From positions 3,472,001-3,536,000 of the forward strand of contig CM007991.1 of assembly GCA_002189035.1 (NCBI GenBank): 64,000 nt of DNA, given 5' to 3'. A model generated the notes under the pieces. The model did not search any database, had not been told where the DNA came from, and was given only the letters and a program-made list of their open reading frames with translations. Source of the stretch: Utricularia gibba. Its lineage: Eukaryota; Streptophyta; Magnoliopsida; Lamiales; Lentibulariaceae. Numbering within the stretch: the stretch's first letter is position 1; each line of letters opens with the position of its first letter. Shown here one piece after another: positions 36,350 to 50,830 of the stretch. The translations under genes and the position numbers were made by a program.

Positions 36350-38456
36350 TCATGGCTTGAATGCCGAGAAAACAACCACAGAGTTGTGCCCACCAAACCC
36401 GAATGAATTGGAAATAGCTGAATGATAAGAATCCGGTAAGCATCCATTGTTATGATGTGCATCAATCGAAGAAGAGGGATCAGATCCATTGTATTGTATC
36501 TTACCAACGTTGATTTCGTGCTGCTTTTTTTGATTTGCTACGACGTCGAAGTCGACCGAGGGCTCTGGATTCTGCAGTACCAAGTGAATGATCTCCCCGT
36601 TCAGAGAGGGATGACAGAGCTTGGAAGCACAAGTAGTATACTTACAAACTGGTTAATTGTGGGATGAAGCCAGCCTGTGGTGATTGCTTTTATTGTCGCA
36701 ATAGCTTCTAGGCCACCAGCTGCACCGAGGCAATGACCTATCATTGACTGGAGCCACATGGCAGAGTTAGGTGCATACAAAGACCAGGAAATCATGGTCC
36801 AGGAGCAGTTGCGGAAGGTTACCTTTGTTGCATTGATTTTTATCTCTGATGTATCCTTGAATACCTTCTTGATGGCATTTATCTCAGCCAAATCTCCCAC
36901 CAGAGTAGAAGTTGCGTGGGCGTTAATGTAGTTTACCTGAAGATAACACAAGCAGTGGTTCCAACATCAGCTCTTAAAAGAGCAGGGCTAGCCTCATTCA
37001 AAGACTAGCATGATCATAGAATGGAAGCCAACCTCTTCAGAGGAAACACCAGCGTCTTCAAGGGCACTGTTGATACACGAAGATACACCGAGTCCATCAG
37101 CTCTGGGATCAGTCATGTGGTATGCATCACAGTTAACTGCGCCTCCCAAGTATTCTGCAATTATAGGTGCATCACGTTTCATGGCATGTTCCAGGCTTTC
37201 CATAACCTGTAGGAAAAGAAAAAGCACATCAGGAAAGGCTTGCCCAAGGCAGCAGTAACTGCAGCAAACCTATACATACCAATATTCCAGCACCTTCACC
37301 CATAACGAAACCATCTCGATCTTTGTCCCAAGGTCTTGAAGCTGTTTGGGGGTCATCATTTCTCTGGGACAAAGCTCTACACGCAACAAAGCCTCCCAGT
37401 CCAATGGGAATGATGGCAGCTTCAGACCCTCCAACGATCATTAGATCAGCTTCACCACGCCGTATGTGATTTGCAGCAGCATAAAAGCAATAGTTGGATG
37501 TTGCACAAGCAGTTGAAATGGAATAATTTGGTCCCATTAATCCAAGATCAATAGCAAGCAACGCAGATCCCATGTTTGTTATGGCGTAAGGTATGAAAAA
37601 AGGAGTAATTTTCCTGTGACCCTTCTCCACAAGAGCATGAACGCCATCAGAAAACACAGTAAGTCCTCCCATTCCAGTACCCACTAGAACGCCAGCTCGA
37701 GCCTTGTCAATCTGCAAAACCCAAAGACATCCCAATTCATGTCTATGCAGCCGAATCAATAGAAAAGGAAATGAAATCAAAAGACCCAAAGCCTATAAAT
37801 ACATCACAATCACTGCATGAAGCAACGAACATCAAATTGAGACCAACCCTTACCTAACACAAGTCACCATCGAAACAAAATCATCAAGCACCTCAAGATC
37901 GGATCAAATTGCAATTGAACCGAAAAGCATTGTTGAGATATAACTGAAAAAGGAAATAACAAAATGAGCAGCGAAAAGGGCCCCTTACGTTTCCCAGTTT
38001 GTCTTGTCCGAGACCAGCATCTTCAAGGGCCTTTTTACCAGCAACAATGCTGTATCTCAGGCAATCATCCAACCTCCGGTCGTTCTTTCCATCAATATAA
38101 CCCCCCGACTCAAACCCACGAATCTGGCCCGCAAATCGTGTGGGAAACTTAGACGCATCGAACCTGTCTATCAAAGTGATGCCACTCTCTCCAGCAAGCA
38201 ACTTCTCGTAGTAAGTATCCACATCGTTACCAAACACCGACACCAAACCCAACCCCGTGATCACCACGCGCTTCTTAGGGTCCGTCTCTCGCTTGGGCGC
38301 CGAAACAGTCCCCGCAGAAGCAGAGATTTTGGAAGGCAGCCTTTTAAGCGAAAGAAGCCTGGCATTGTTGCCGAATAAGGTCCTCGTGAGCGACGATTTG
38401 CCGAGGCCATCCATCGGCGAGAGGCGGAGGGAGCCATATTGCAACACGGCGTCCAT
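36350..38456 (-). CDS. KAS1: 3-oxoacyl-[ACP] synthase I, plastid (KAS I)
   Basis: The condensing enzyme that elongates C4 to C16 acyl-ACP with malonyl-ACP in plastid fatty-acid synthesis. Exons on the minus strand: 38456-37989, 37711-37280, 37206-37033, 36936-36823, 36747-36646, 36571-36505 and 36417-36350. They total 1425 nt and encode 474 aa. A plastid transit peptide of about 45 residues precedes the conserved ASAGTVSAPKRETDPKKR. The catalytic triad is C225 (STACATSN), H365 (NAHATST) and H401 (MIGHCLGAAGG). The end is GFGGHNSVVVFSAFKP. The sequence follows plant KAS I much more closely than KAS II or the mitochondrial enzyme. The coding sequence is intact, with GT-AG introns throughout. 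Confidence 0.95.
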
Positions 38457-39151
38457 GGAGGCGGCGGCCAGAACCAGCGTCGGAGTTCCCGATGTGGTAT
38501 GTGCGACTGCTATTTCAGTGAAAGAAATTTGTGTGCGCCTTATGAACCGAGCATTGTTTTCCTTCCTTACCTTTATATTCAGGAGGCCCACCTCTCACTT
38601 GGTACATAATTTTAACAATTATTTCCTTTTTTTATATAAAATAAATTATTTTTATGCTTGAAATTTTAACAACAACGACCTTATATCATGTCCGAATTGA
38701 ACAATTTAAAATATATCATGTCCGAATCGAATTATACGACATATTTATGTTTTTCACACCATACAATTCAGGTGCGATCATTCAATCACTAATGCACTTA
38801 GTCATATTAGATCCACGTTGGGAATACAATTAGGTCAAATTTGTATTTTAAAATCGATCGATTAATTGACAATTAGATGGAAAATTTCTAGTAATATTTT
38901 TTAATATGACACACAAATTAACAACAATAATAAGAAATAACACACATATAGATGGATCCAACCCAAGTTTCACCCGTACATATCAAGTTCAATTTTTGTG
39001 TTCATTTAAATCTGCAAACTAGACGGATTATAGTTTATTTCGTCATACCACCAACCAAATGCCACTGACATTACCAAAATAGTGAGCAGATGGATAGAGG
39101 CACTGTTCATTATTCAGCTTCATATGTTACAGAAGGAAAAGAACTGTGCAT
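38457..39151. other. Intergenic upstream of KAS I
   Basis: KAS I promoter and leader, then AT-rich DNA and the 3' UTR of the L18a-like gene. No gene is seen. Confidence 0.5.
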
Positions 39152-40409
39152 TCACCAAGAGCGAGTTGCCTTACTTACACCAAGGGAGACAGCAAGGACA
39201 GCAAGAAGAGCCTGGCAAAAATAAAGACACAAGTGTGATGACTTCATCACCTGTTTTTGGAGCTTATAGGCAATGCTCAAAAGTGTGATGACTGGGGATG
39301 ATAATTGGAACCGGGGGTAAACAAATGCATCTGAGAATTGGATGGTGAAGGCGCAGATGAGATGAGGCAAACATTCAGATGGTAAACAACTCAGATTCAA
39401 TGATGGACGATGAAGGAAGAGGGGGGAAAATGCTTTCTTTTCTGCATATGCTCCTGCCAGGGTATGAATGATAGTTACTAGAGAAACTGAAATCACTTAC
39501 AGCTATAGAGCATGCGATGAGTCCAGGCTTCTCTCTGTAATCCAAGTGTACACATATAAGCAGAAAAGCCCCAATGTACCAAGGAATGGCACCCAGAAAG
39601 AAACCACTTATAAACCTTGCATTAGAAGTAACCGCAATCAGACATTGGTGAGCAGTCATGCAGCTCTTTATCATCAAAAGTGATAATGTTTTCTCCCAAA
39701 AAGAACAGAGCACATGGGTGAAGAATATGGGAGCAAAAAATAAAGAATAAGCCCCTTGACTTCTCATGAAGAGTCTATGCAGATAAGTTAAATCAATAGT
39801 TGATGAAACTCTGAAGGTTGTTGGAATAACTTACAAGAACCAACCAATGCCCAAACCACAACAAGGAAGACGATCTTGTCTAAGGGGCTGGTGCACAATA
39901 GCATAGCCTACCAGAAAAGATAGACAAGCAGGCGTGTCAAATTTCTCAAAAAGTTACAGTTCATTTTGATTATACGAAGTGAACCATTCAGAATCGCCAT
40001 ATCTCTGGATTGCAGTGTCCATAGCCTCAAAAGCAAACCCCAAATCAAAGTGAAATACCCATGACAATCAAAACCTAATCTAAACCACCATCTCGAACAA
40101 AAACTCCGAAGGGCAGAGCATAATCAATCGCCACAATTTATACCTTAGAATTAACAAAAAAAATTAATAATACGATGAGAATCACGCACCGGGAACAGTC
40201 TGGTATCCGTTGGAATATACAAGCGACCCAGGCGGCTGAGGAAACCCAACCGCCGGCTGCGGCTCCAGCGAAGTCTGAGGTTGGTAATAATTAGCGACCC
40301 CCTGAAAAGTTCCATAATAGTAATTGGGCGGCGGTGGCGGTGGATGATCACCCCCCATATCCGGCACCAATCTCGTCCTTTCACCGCCTTCTTCGCTCAT
40401 CTTTGTCAT
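39152..40409 (-). CDS. 60S ribosomal protein L18a-like membrane protein
   Basis: Plant family annotated as L18a-like, although it is a membrane protein and not a ribosomal one. Exons on the minus strand: 40409-40190, 39907-39835, 39615-39501 and 39211-39152. They total 468 nt and encode 155 aa. The N-terminus is Pro/Tyr-rich (YYYGTFQGVANYYQP, VGFPQPPG, YQTVPG). Then come the motif RLPCCGLGIGWFLF, a transmembrane segment FFLGAIPWYIGAFLLIC, DYREKPGLIAC and a second hydrophobic segment LLAVLAVSLG. The coding sequence is intact. An in-frame second ATG (MSEEGG) at 40400 is an alternative start and may be the one normally used. Function unknown. Confidence 0.9.
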
Positions 40410-43400
40410 GGCAGATAACCGCAATACAACCCCCGATCCCACACCAGACCCCTGTCTCGCGCTTATCCCGTATGTGATCAAGAGAGAGAGGAGACACGAC
40501 AAGTGGAAATATTCTTCAAATCACCGCACAGCCATCTGTCAAATCAGAATTATTTCATTAATTATCATAATTAATAAAAAAAATTCAACATACATTTTAA
40601 AAAATTAAAATTTAAATATAGAAAATGGAAATAAATGTCAATTTTCGAAAGCATTATCACCTTCGTGGAAAAAGAAGCCCATTGAGCCCAAAGAATCCAG
40701 GCCCGCCTTTTCCCAAAAGCCCGCTTAATGTGCTGGGCCACGCGAATTTTCTCATAATCTCCGCCCTTCTGGATCAGCCCAACGCGTTGAATGATTAAAT
40801 TACCTTTCTACCCCTCCACTTGTTTCGTTCAAAAAATAATTTTCACATAATAATTTTAAACTTATGTTCAATTGAACCCATTCTCTTAAAAATATGCTGA
40901 ATTCAGTTAAATATTTCTTAATCACATTTTAAAATATTAAAAAACTTATTATTTAAACGACTTTAACAAATTTAATCATGAATTTATGTTTAATCGAATA
41001 AATTCAAAAATTAAATGCGATATTTGACTTGTATTTAAATCCTACTTTAATAAATAACTGCCAAACAACCTCATTAAAGTAAAAAAGTAATATTAAAAAA
41101 TATTCACGAATTTTTTAAACTGGGAATCGAGATCACTTCACTTTTGAGATAATGGACTTGAAGCACGTCCTCAACCATCTTTTCCTTTTTTAATAAAGCA
41201 TTTGCCACGCTGTCACACTTACAACACTAACCAAAAATAATAATCATAATTAATAATTAATAACATCAATTGGCAAAAAAATAAAATAAAAAACCTCTTT
41301 TGCTTTATATCTCTGTGCAAAGGCCATCACCCCCCACAACTCCCCTATCCACTTAACTTTATAATATACATGCATCATAAAGGGTGAAGCATGCTACGTT
41401 TTTTTTAAAAAAAAAAAATTAATTCGCGTCATATTTTTTTTTTCTATAAAGTTTAAAATACGATAAACAATTCATATCAAGTTCGACCATTGAAAAATAA
41501 TATCATTCGTTCGTTTTTTTATTAGAAAAACTGTTTTTAAAATAAAAACATTAGATATATCTAACTATGCTTATAAAATTTGAGAAAAAAATTATCTTAT
41601 ATAATTTTTCGAAACATACAATGAATTAGTTATCAGTATTCATGAATAATACTAAACATGGAATGAATTAGTTTGATATTAATTTTAAAATATAATATTT
41701 GAAAAGAATTAAAAATATGAATACGAGGATGGGTGTAAGATAGATATTATGAAAAAATAATAACAATTTTAAAAACATGGCTTTTGGTGGATATGCAAAT
41801 TGGTAACCCTAAAAGACCCAATTATGAGCCCAACTTGGGAAGCTGGGCCCTCTCCAGGTCCAATCACGAGCATGCTGTAGACAACGCACATTATTTATAA
41901 TATTAAAAAAAATGGTCATTTGGACATGACATCACTCACCGAATCATACAAAATAAAAAAAACAAACAAATAATGTCCTGATAATATTTATCTCCACAGG
42001 ATTCGTGTCAAATCAGACCGACCATCCATTACAAAAGGTAGGTGAAATTAAATACGGTGAATAAACATATTTTAAACTATGATATAAAACATAGTAATAT
42101 CACATTATGAAAGATGTGTATAATATAAAGTGAGATGGGGCACTCTCAAAATAGTCGAATCACCAAAAATAGATTTCACCAAAAAGAAAAACGAGTCACT
42201 ATGAGTCAATGGATGATGATCTCATGGCAGGGCAGATGGATGTGTGCCACAATAATTGAGATTCTTTTCAACTTGGTGAAGTGGTGTGACGGTGATTTTC
42301 AATAATATAATAATGTTAAAAAATTAATATTCAATTATTACATATTTTCTCTCGACTACTAAAATTTTGAAAAATGTATTTAATTTGTTCAATTAATATT
42401 TTTTTAAAAAAATATATGTTTAAAATGTGTATTTAATTGCGTTGAAACGGGGCGCGGGAATCTGGAGCCGACCGGACGTAACCTGATGGATAAATCAACC
42501 TTATCTATCTGGCTACTGCATGCTGGCTACACCCTAGTGTGAATTAATATATGATGGGGAGAATATTAAATTTCAATTTGGTATTTTTCGTTTTAAAAAA
42601 AGAAATAATTGTAATTCCTTTTCAAATATACCACTTCATGTACATCATCAGCCTTTTTCATTACAAAAGAACCCCAACTCTTTTTACTTTTTTTTAGTTT
42701 TAATGGGACAACACACACACGCAATTGGCGTGATTAATATCAATGTGTTTCATATGAGATATTAGAGCTAAATGAAACATTTTATTCCCTATGTCGGTTT
42801 GAATTTAGAGGGTATTTTTAGTAAAATACTCAAATTCCATGTCGTTTAAATAATTTCCAGTAAAATATATTGCATGTGTTCTACATTTTGAATGTGTGAC
42901 TTAGATTATATAGGATAAAATAAGTTTTTAAATTATTTAATATAATTATTTTAAAATTATAAAATTTTTAATAGTGTAATATAAATTCTACTATAAAATT
43001 TAATAAAATAATTTAATATATTATTTAATAATTTTAGAAATTAATTAATGAATCTGAATTCTTTATTTTATTACATGACGATTAAAGATTATATTTAAAA
43101 AATTATATTTACGAAACGCATAAATCATTTGAAAATCAAATACCAGTTAAATTAAATATAATCTCATTTTGCATTTGAAACCAAACACATCCTTTATTTT
43201 TAAAAAAGGAAATTGATGATGTGGAATAAGAAAAATAAAAAAACTATATAAGTGGTATATGATGATGCAGTCATGCAGATTGAAATAATTACGTGTAATT
43301 AATTAATTAATTAATTAAAGGTCACCGGTGGCTTTATGTCTCGTCAAAGGCTGCCCTTGAAAATCGTATTGTTATTATTATTAAGGAGGGAATAAAAATA

Positions 43401-44894
43401 GTGTTGCCTGGTGAATGGGATAACGATGGATGGGGAAATAAAAATGCTTTGTCAGCAGTGCGGGCCCAGGGCGGGGACAGGAATTGACCATGGGGGCTGT
43501 TCCTCGGGATCTGTCTTGAAATTGGAATCCAGGCCTCGTAACTTGATCCCAACCGTTCATCCCCACCGTTGAATTTTCAACACCCGCACCTGGAACCGAA
43601 TCCAGTCTCCGCCATCCCCGCACACAGAAACCAAACTAAAGATGCCTTACCTCATAAAACTTGATATTTCATCCTCACAACACAAAAACAAAAACAAAAC
43701 AAAAACAAAAACAAAAACAAAAAAAAAAAATAATTGCTAATGTTTTGTTTCCGAATCAATCTCCATTTTATCGATTAAATAAAAGTTTAATTTAAAAATA
43801 TATTTATATTCTTATGATAATGTAATATATTAAATTATAAAATATTTTAAAATACGAAAAATAATTGTATTATATATAATACAAAATATGACTTGAATAT
43901 TCATATTTTTGTGATGAATTTAATTATAAAATAAATTTAAAAAATGCGTTATATTAATTATTTTTTAAATAATACTTCATAATAAACGCATTAAAAATGT
44001 TTCTAAATTTAATTAGATGTCATTTTTCTAAGAGGTCATTTGATATTAAGTTATTAGTATGTTTAAGTATAGTATAATTAAGTTTGTATATATTCAATTA
44101 CATATAATGTTTGATATTTAAAAATAAAAATCTGAATATATTAATGATATAGATATAATTAACTTCGACTTCATTTGTTTATACTATGCACATACTCAAA
44201 AAATGATTATATAAGTGATATAATTATATATGATTTATATAAATATACTAGTTAATTAATCAATTATTTATGCATAAATTTAGATATAAATGTTTTATAT
44301 TATACTATCAAATAACGTCACAAATATCAAATATGTATCACATTGAAAGATGATGTTTTTTGTTTGGTACAAATGCATTGATTTTCAGGGTTTGATTTCC
44401 GTGTGGACTACAATTTGCCAACAACCAGACCACTGGGCATTTGTTTTTACAGAATTAAACACATATTATGCGAAAAAAAGGACGTTGACATGGCGCTTTT
44501 TTATTAGGAAAATTAGGTCCCGATTTGGAAATCCTTTTCCGTTGCCCAATCAGTACTTGAAATTGTCATCAATCGTTTCTTTGTAATAATATGTTTATTA
44601 AATAATATACAGATTTAAGAATATTTTTTATATTTTTAAGAAGTTATAAGAAATTGGGGTATTAAATGAGATAGGTGTAGACCAGGAATAGAATTAAAAA
44701 TTAATTGCGCATTTTTTTAAAAAAGTGATGTGATGATGTACTGTTGCATGCATGACCATCGGCTATCGTCATCAGCAAAATATTATTATTTTTTTGTATT
44801 TCTTCTTTTATAAATTTCATGGTTGCCACTCTCCCACAAAATACTCTGTCTTCTCTTCTTCTTTTTCCTCTTCGTCCTTGTGTCAAAGGAGATC
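40410..44894. other. Long AT-rich region without genes, upstream of GA 2-oxidase
   Basis: About 4.5 kb with no coding region I can support. 40675-40795 has many GCCCA/GGGCC motifs (AGCCCATTGAGCCCAAA, CAGGCCCGCC, CTGGGCCACG), a Site II-like cluster upstream of the L18a-like gene. Low-complexity tracts include TTAA repeats (43299-43318) and an A5C-type repeat (about 43683-43730). Two GC-richer islands stand out: 42450-42540 and 43430-43625. Confidence 0.6.
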
Positions 44895-46004
<1,110 letters not shown>

Positions 46005-48107
46005 TCCAGCAGCACTCTGTCTCCCTCAACTTAGACTAATCGCGTCTTAATTATCACTTAATCCTGTAATCGCATGTCGTTAAGGTTTAATGTACTTATT
46101 AGTGTCCAAGACTTTTGTTCTGCATGACGTAACCAACTTCCACCATGTGCTCGTGGGATCATGTCACTGTAATGAGAAGATAATGATAAAAAAATAGTAA
46201 CAAAAAAAGAATAAAAATAATACTAATAATAGTAATAGTAATAGTAATATAAAATGTTTTTATAATGTAAACAATTTATATAATATAATGATTATTAGTG
46301 TAAAAATCAATTCTTATTTTTTGCTCGATGAATCAATTGTATAACGCACAAATATCTCGATCAACGTCGAGTTGTTTTGAAAAGTAGTTATTTTTATTTT
46401 TATCTTCTATAATAAGATTAAATTTTAATAAAAGTAATTACTAATTTTTCTATATCAATTTTATAATTTATCTTGAAAATGAATAATTGGAGGGGTGGGC
46501 CATGTCATACCCTGTTGTAGTACCTTATCTTATTAAGATGGTCAATTCTGCATCTTGCTATAATTAAATTGGCTATAAAGAATGTCTTTTTGGGTGTGCT
46601 TAACAATTATAAACCAAATTTATATAAAACTTGTTATTCTGATAAATGTCATAAATAAATAATTTTCTATTATACTTATTTTCTCTGGTTTGTGATTATG
46701 AAAAATTCTCCAAATTTGGATATATTTTTTAAAAATTTCGAAATCGGAAAGTTGTGTTTTGTGGTTGTGGTGATTGACTCGTCCAGGTGAGCCTGGGATG
46801 TGGAAATTGGGGCTTGGGGGGGGGGGGGGTGGTGGTCGACTCCTGCCTGCAACATTTATTATCTTAAAAATTGAATTATTGATGTTTCCATCATTTGATT
46901 GGACTGCTTCCATTACATTTGAATTATTCGCGATCCACATTATTGAGGGTGACGCTAGGGGGGGGGGGGGGGTGTTGGGTTCCACAACTTGGATCATTTA
47001 AATAAGTGGCCAATTTTACACTATATCTTATATATTTAGATAAAATTTTATTTGAAAGTGATTATTTTTTGGATACACTTTATTAAGGACCTATTGCCTA
47101 TTGTCTATCATTATTTTTTTTATTCATGAAAATAGAAAAGAGGTTAATGAATGATAATGCATGTTATATATTATTAATCTATAATTACATTCAATATCGA
47201 AAACGTGAGTTTATATAAAATATACGTGAACGATTGTGTCCACCCCACCGTTGACCATCCATAACACTCCATTTGAGGAATCTTGAACCATAAATTGTAC
47301 ACGTAACTGCAACAACTTTAAAGTATAATGGAATTCAATGGTCTCCATTTTTTTTATTTGTTTTGTCGAAAATAGATTAAACTCGTTCTCGGATATAGTT
47401 ATATAATATAGATGGAGTGTCGAAAATAGTAAAAAAAAAACCCCATTTTTGACCGAGTCCACGTGAGGAATAAGGCAAGGTAAATAAATGGGCAGGTTTT
47501 CATGTGAAGTGCCCAGAAAGCAGGGGAGCCACATGACGCAATTGCAACGGGATGGGTGCGCAGCGTTGCGATAGCGTTGCGATGTGGTGAAGTATCCCTT
47601 TCACACACACACAACGAAGGCTGCGGTGCACGCCATGACAACGACATTCCAACCGACTCTTCAACCGGGAACCTCACGCAAACAAACCCTCAAAACGGTT
47701 TCACACGCAGCAACACCAGGAGAAGGCGGTGGGTGGACGCTGTGGCTGCAAATTTGGCGATTTGTAGGTGAAAATATTGATTATCTTAATTATTATTATT
47801 GTTTTTTATTTTAGTGTGTGACATTGACTGACTGAATGATCATATTTTTTTTAATAAAATAGAAATCGGTTTTATGTGATTTTTTAAAAATAAAAAACGT
47901 TTTCAATATTATTTTTGGAATAAAACTCATTTATGGTTTATAATAAAACTAAATTTGAATTGATTTTGTTGGAATCGAAATTATTTCAAATGCTCTATTT
48001 GATTCTACTTCTTAAAAAAAAAAATTCAATAAATGATTTTAATAAAACAAGAGCAGGATCTTAAAATGATATTAATGGTTAAAAAAATACATTATTCACT
48101 TTTCCAA
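46005..48107. other. Intergenic with two long G runs
   Basis: After the GA2ox 3' UTR the DNA is AT-rich. Runs of 14 G (46816-46829) and 15 G (46958-46972) lie 130 bases apart. A GC-richer stretch with short GTTGCGA repeats lies at about 47520-47720. No gene is supported. Confidence 0.5.
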
Positions 48108-48115
48108 TTCCCGCG
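48108..48115 (+). promoter_or_regulatory. E2F-like site upstream of ECO1
   Basis: TTCCCGCG fits the E2F consensus (TTSSCGSS) and lies about 150 bases before the ECO1 ATG. S-phase genes are typical E2F targets, and ECO1 acts in S phase. Confidence 0.5.
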
Positions 48116-48263
48116 CTCTCCGTCGCGTGCGCGGCCAAGAACTGCAAAATTGGTTGAGTTCCGAGTTGTGCCGAAAAAATCCTTTTCAATCCACCAGTCT
48201 TGGCTTGGCCCTCCTTTCAAATGCTCCGTGGAGAATTCGGAATCTGAAATTCCTTACTGGGAG

Positions 48264-49958
48264 ATGCAATCGAAGATCAGCGCCTTTTTCAGGCCCTGTT
48301 CTACGCGATCGGGGAATGCAGTAACTCTCCTGCTCTCTGGAGATATCTGCGATGCCAAGTCAGAGAATTTGGCGGAGAAGTCGGAAATCGAAGCTACTCA
48401 TTGTTGTAAGAGTCGCGTTTCGGATAAGTGAGTGCTGTTGATTCTTCTGTTCTCTGTACAGGCTTTTTCCTCAACCGTATTTGGATTTGCCATCCCGAGT
48501 AATTTGTTTTTCAGTTAGGGTTTTCTTTTGGTTTGTGGATGCTATTTGTTACATGATGCGCTTTCTCTTGGTGCTTATGTTGTTTTCTGTTCGTTTCTTT
48601 AATTGATTTGTACCAATTTATCTCTGCGTCGAAAGTTGAATCTTCACTATTTCCTTTAGTAATGGGGATGGTAGGGAGCTAGTGAATGACGAGCACCCCT
48701 CATCAACCAAATCAGACGGATTGACGAGCATCAACGTACTGAATAACAAGAGAAAATATGCTCAGTTACACTTGGAGGTTGGCCAATCCAATTTTCTGCT
48801 GCACACATGCCCAGTATGTAAATTCATGTATGCTCCGGGTGTTGAAGATGATGAGAAGTTTCACAAATCTTTTCACAAGAATTACACTCAAGGGATTCCT
48901 TTCAGGGTATGACTTCATCATTTTTTTAGCTAACTGATCACCATAGTAATGTAGATGCTATGCCTCTTGTAAATCAAGGGTTGGCGCAATGAAAGGGTTG
49001 TAGCAGAGTGTGAACTAGGGCACACTATTCTGGTGCAAGATGGTGATCCTTGCATTCAACAAAATAAGGTATATCTGACTCTAAATTTCATCCTGGATCC
49101 AAAATATTTTTCCCAGTCTATCGTCTTTGCAGACTATTTTTGCACTCTTGTTGAAACTCCAGGTTCGAAACGTGGTGCAAATGATGGAACTGGAACTGGG
49201 TGAAGGCTGGATACTTGGAAAAAACTGTAAGGTAATTTAAAAACGTTGGATGCTATCCATAGTTAGTGAGCTTCTTTCCTTCAGTGATTGTGACCAGAAG
49301 TTTTTCATTACGTGTCCCAATGCTGAAGAGCAGCGTGAAGTTGAAATACTTGCAAGTTTCTCAGGTGTATTTGTTCATCTTATCAAGACGAGTATCTGGC
49401 TGCGTGGTTGCTGAACCAATTGAGAAGGCCTACAAGATCATTCCTCAATCCAGGGACGAAACATGCCATGTCCCAACAAAGAAGGCGAATGACAAGCCCG
49501 CCACTCTCCAGTTTGGTGGTTTTAATCTTCAGAGAGAGCTCGTAAAAAGGAGTGCTGTCGAGGAGCAAAAACATGATGGGGCGGTTTTTTGCGAGGAAGA
49601 GGGCTTACCCGCCGTTTGTGGTATTAGAGCTGTTTGGGTCACTCCCTCAAATCGAAGGAAGCACATAGGAAGTTACCTGCTGGATGCAGTTAGGTTAGTC
49701 CACACGTTATAGAAGTGTGAGGTTTCACGCAATCGCAATATACCTATCCCTTCAGTTTCCATTTTATTTGTTGCTGAAAAATAAAAAACACTCAAACTTC
49801 TATGGATCTGTATTTGCAGGAAAAGCTTCGTCACCGGCACTATTCTTGATCCTGCACAATTAGCATTCTCTCAACCCACTTCAGATGGCATAGCTTTGTT
49901 TTCTCGTTACACTGGGATGAACACTTTCTTGGTGTACACTTCAGGTAACAAACACTAG
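48264..49958 (+). CDS. CTF7: Sister-chromatid cohesion acetyltransferase ECO1/CTF7
   Basis: Acetylates the cohesin subunit SMC3 in S phase to establish cohesion; nuclear. Exons: 48264-48427, 48660-48906, 48979-49068, 49163-49231, 49365-49693 and 49820-49958. They total 1038 nt and encode 345 aa. The start [11 protein letters not shown] resembles a PCNA-interacting (PIP-like) N-terminus (Q-x-x-I-x-x-F-F). A C2H2 zinc finger follows ([15 protein letters not shown], then HKSFHKNY). The GNAT domain contains [20 protein letters not shown] with the acetyl-CoA loop, and the C-terminal [18 protein letters not shown] is an ECO1 hallmark. The frame is intact with GT-AG introns. An upstream frame extends to 48033, but the family N-terminus supports 48264. 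Confidence 0.94.
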
Positions 49959-50830
49959 TTCTAGTTCAGAGCAATGCTTGGGAGCATCCGATTGATGATG
50001 GCTTTCACCAGTGCTAAAAAACATCTTCTCAAGCATGGAGCATTATCTCACTTAGGGCCATTTCGTAGCTTAAGCCTTGATTGGAGTTCCAACCGATATT
50101 GCCTATTTCGAATTTAACTATTTTTTATTTCAAAAATCCAAATATGAAAAATGTATATATTTTACATAAATGTGCATCGTGTTTTCATATATTACTTTTG
50201 TAATTATTACATATTCTTTTTTATTTCTTACACGTGTTTATATTTATTTTACATTTTCCATCTGTATTGAAATAAGTTAAAGTTAATAATAATAAAAAAA
50301 TTGTTTTCATTCTTTATTTCATTCCAATTTTAAGATTCTGACACGGCCGGTTTTCCGAATGGGTCCCAATGCTAAATTCCAGCATGTTCCACGTGCTTAT
50401 CAAATAAGCAAAAAGTTGACATATTTTGTATAGTGGTTTAAGCCACAAAGCTGAGCGTTAAAATAATAAAAAAAATGAAAACTTTGGGGTGAAGGGGATT
50501 AGAAATGTTGGATAAGTGGACACGTATCTACTACTGGGAAAAGCATGATGCTATTCCAAGTCTATCTGCTGGAAAAGAGGCTGAAGGTGTAAAGGAGCAC
50601 ATGATGACAACACCAGAATATTTATGATGGTTGGAAGGTAAGCTTTCATATATGTGTTTGATGACGGAGTCCTTGTTGTTCTTTTCTTCAGTAATCAGTG
50701 TCCTAAAGTGCATGAAACAGTGCTATCTTGGGATCAAAGCAAAGAATTGTTGTTAGCCGGAGTTAAGTCTGTGTGTGGGGACTGTATATGACGCTCTTGG
50801 ATGTCATGTTTTTGTCTCAAGGAACAAAAC
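49959..50830. other. Intergenic between ECO1 and the second subtilase
   Basis: 3' UTR of ECO1, AT-rich DNA and the leader of the subtilase gene. No gene is seen. Confidence 0.5.

Noticed and set aside
44823-44894. Longer N-terminus for GA 2-oxidase starting MPLSHKILCLL
   Set aside because: Family members start MVVLSQP; the extra part would be a spurious signal peptide on a cytosolic enzyme.
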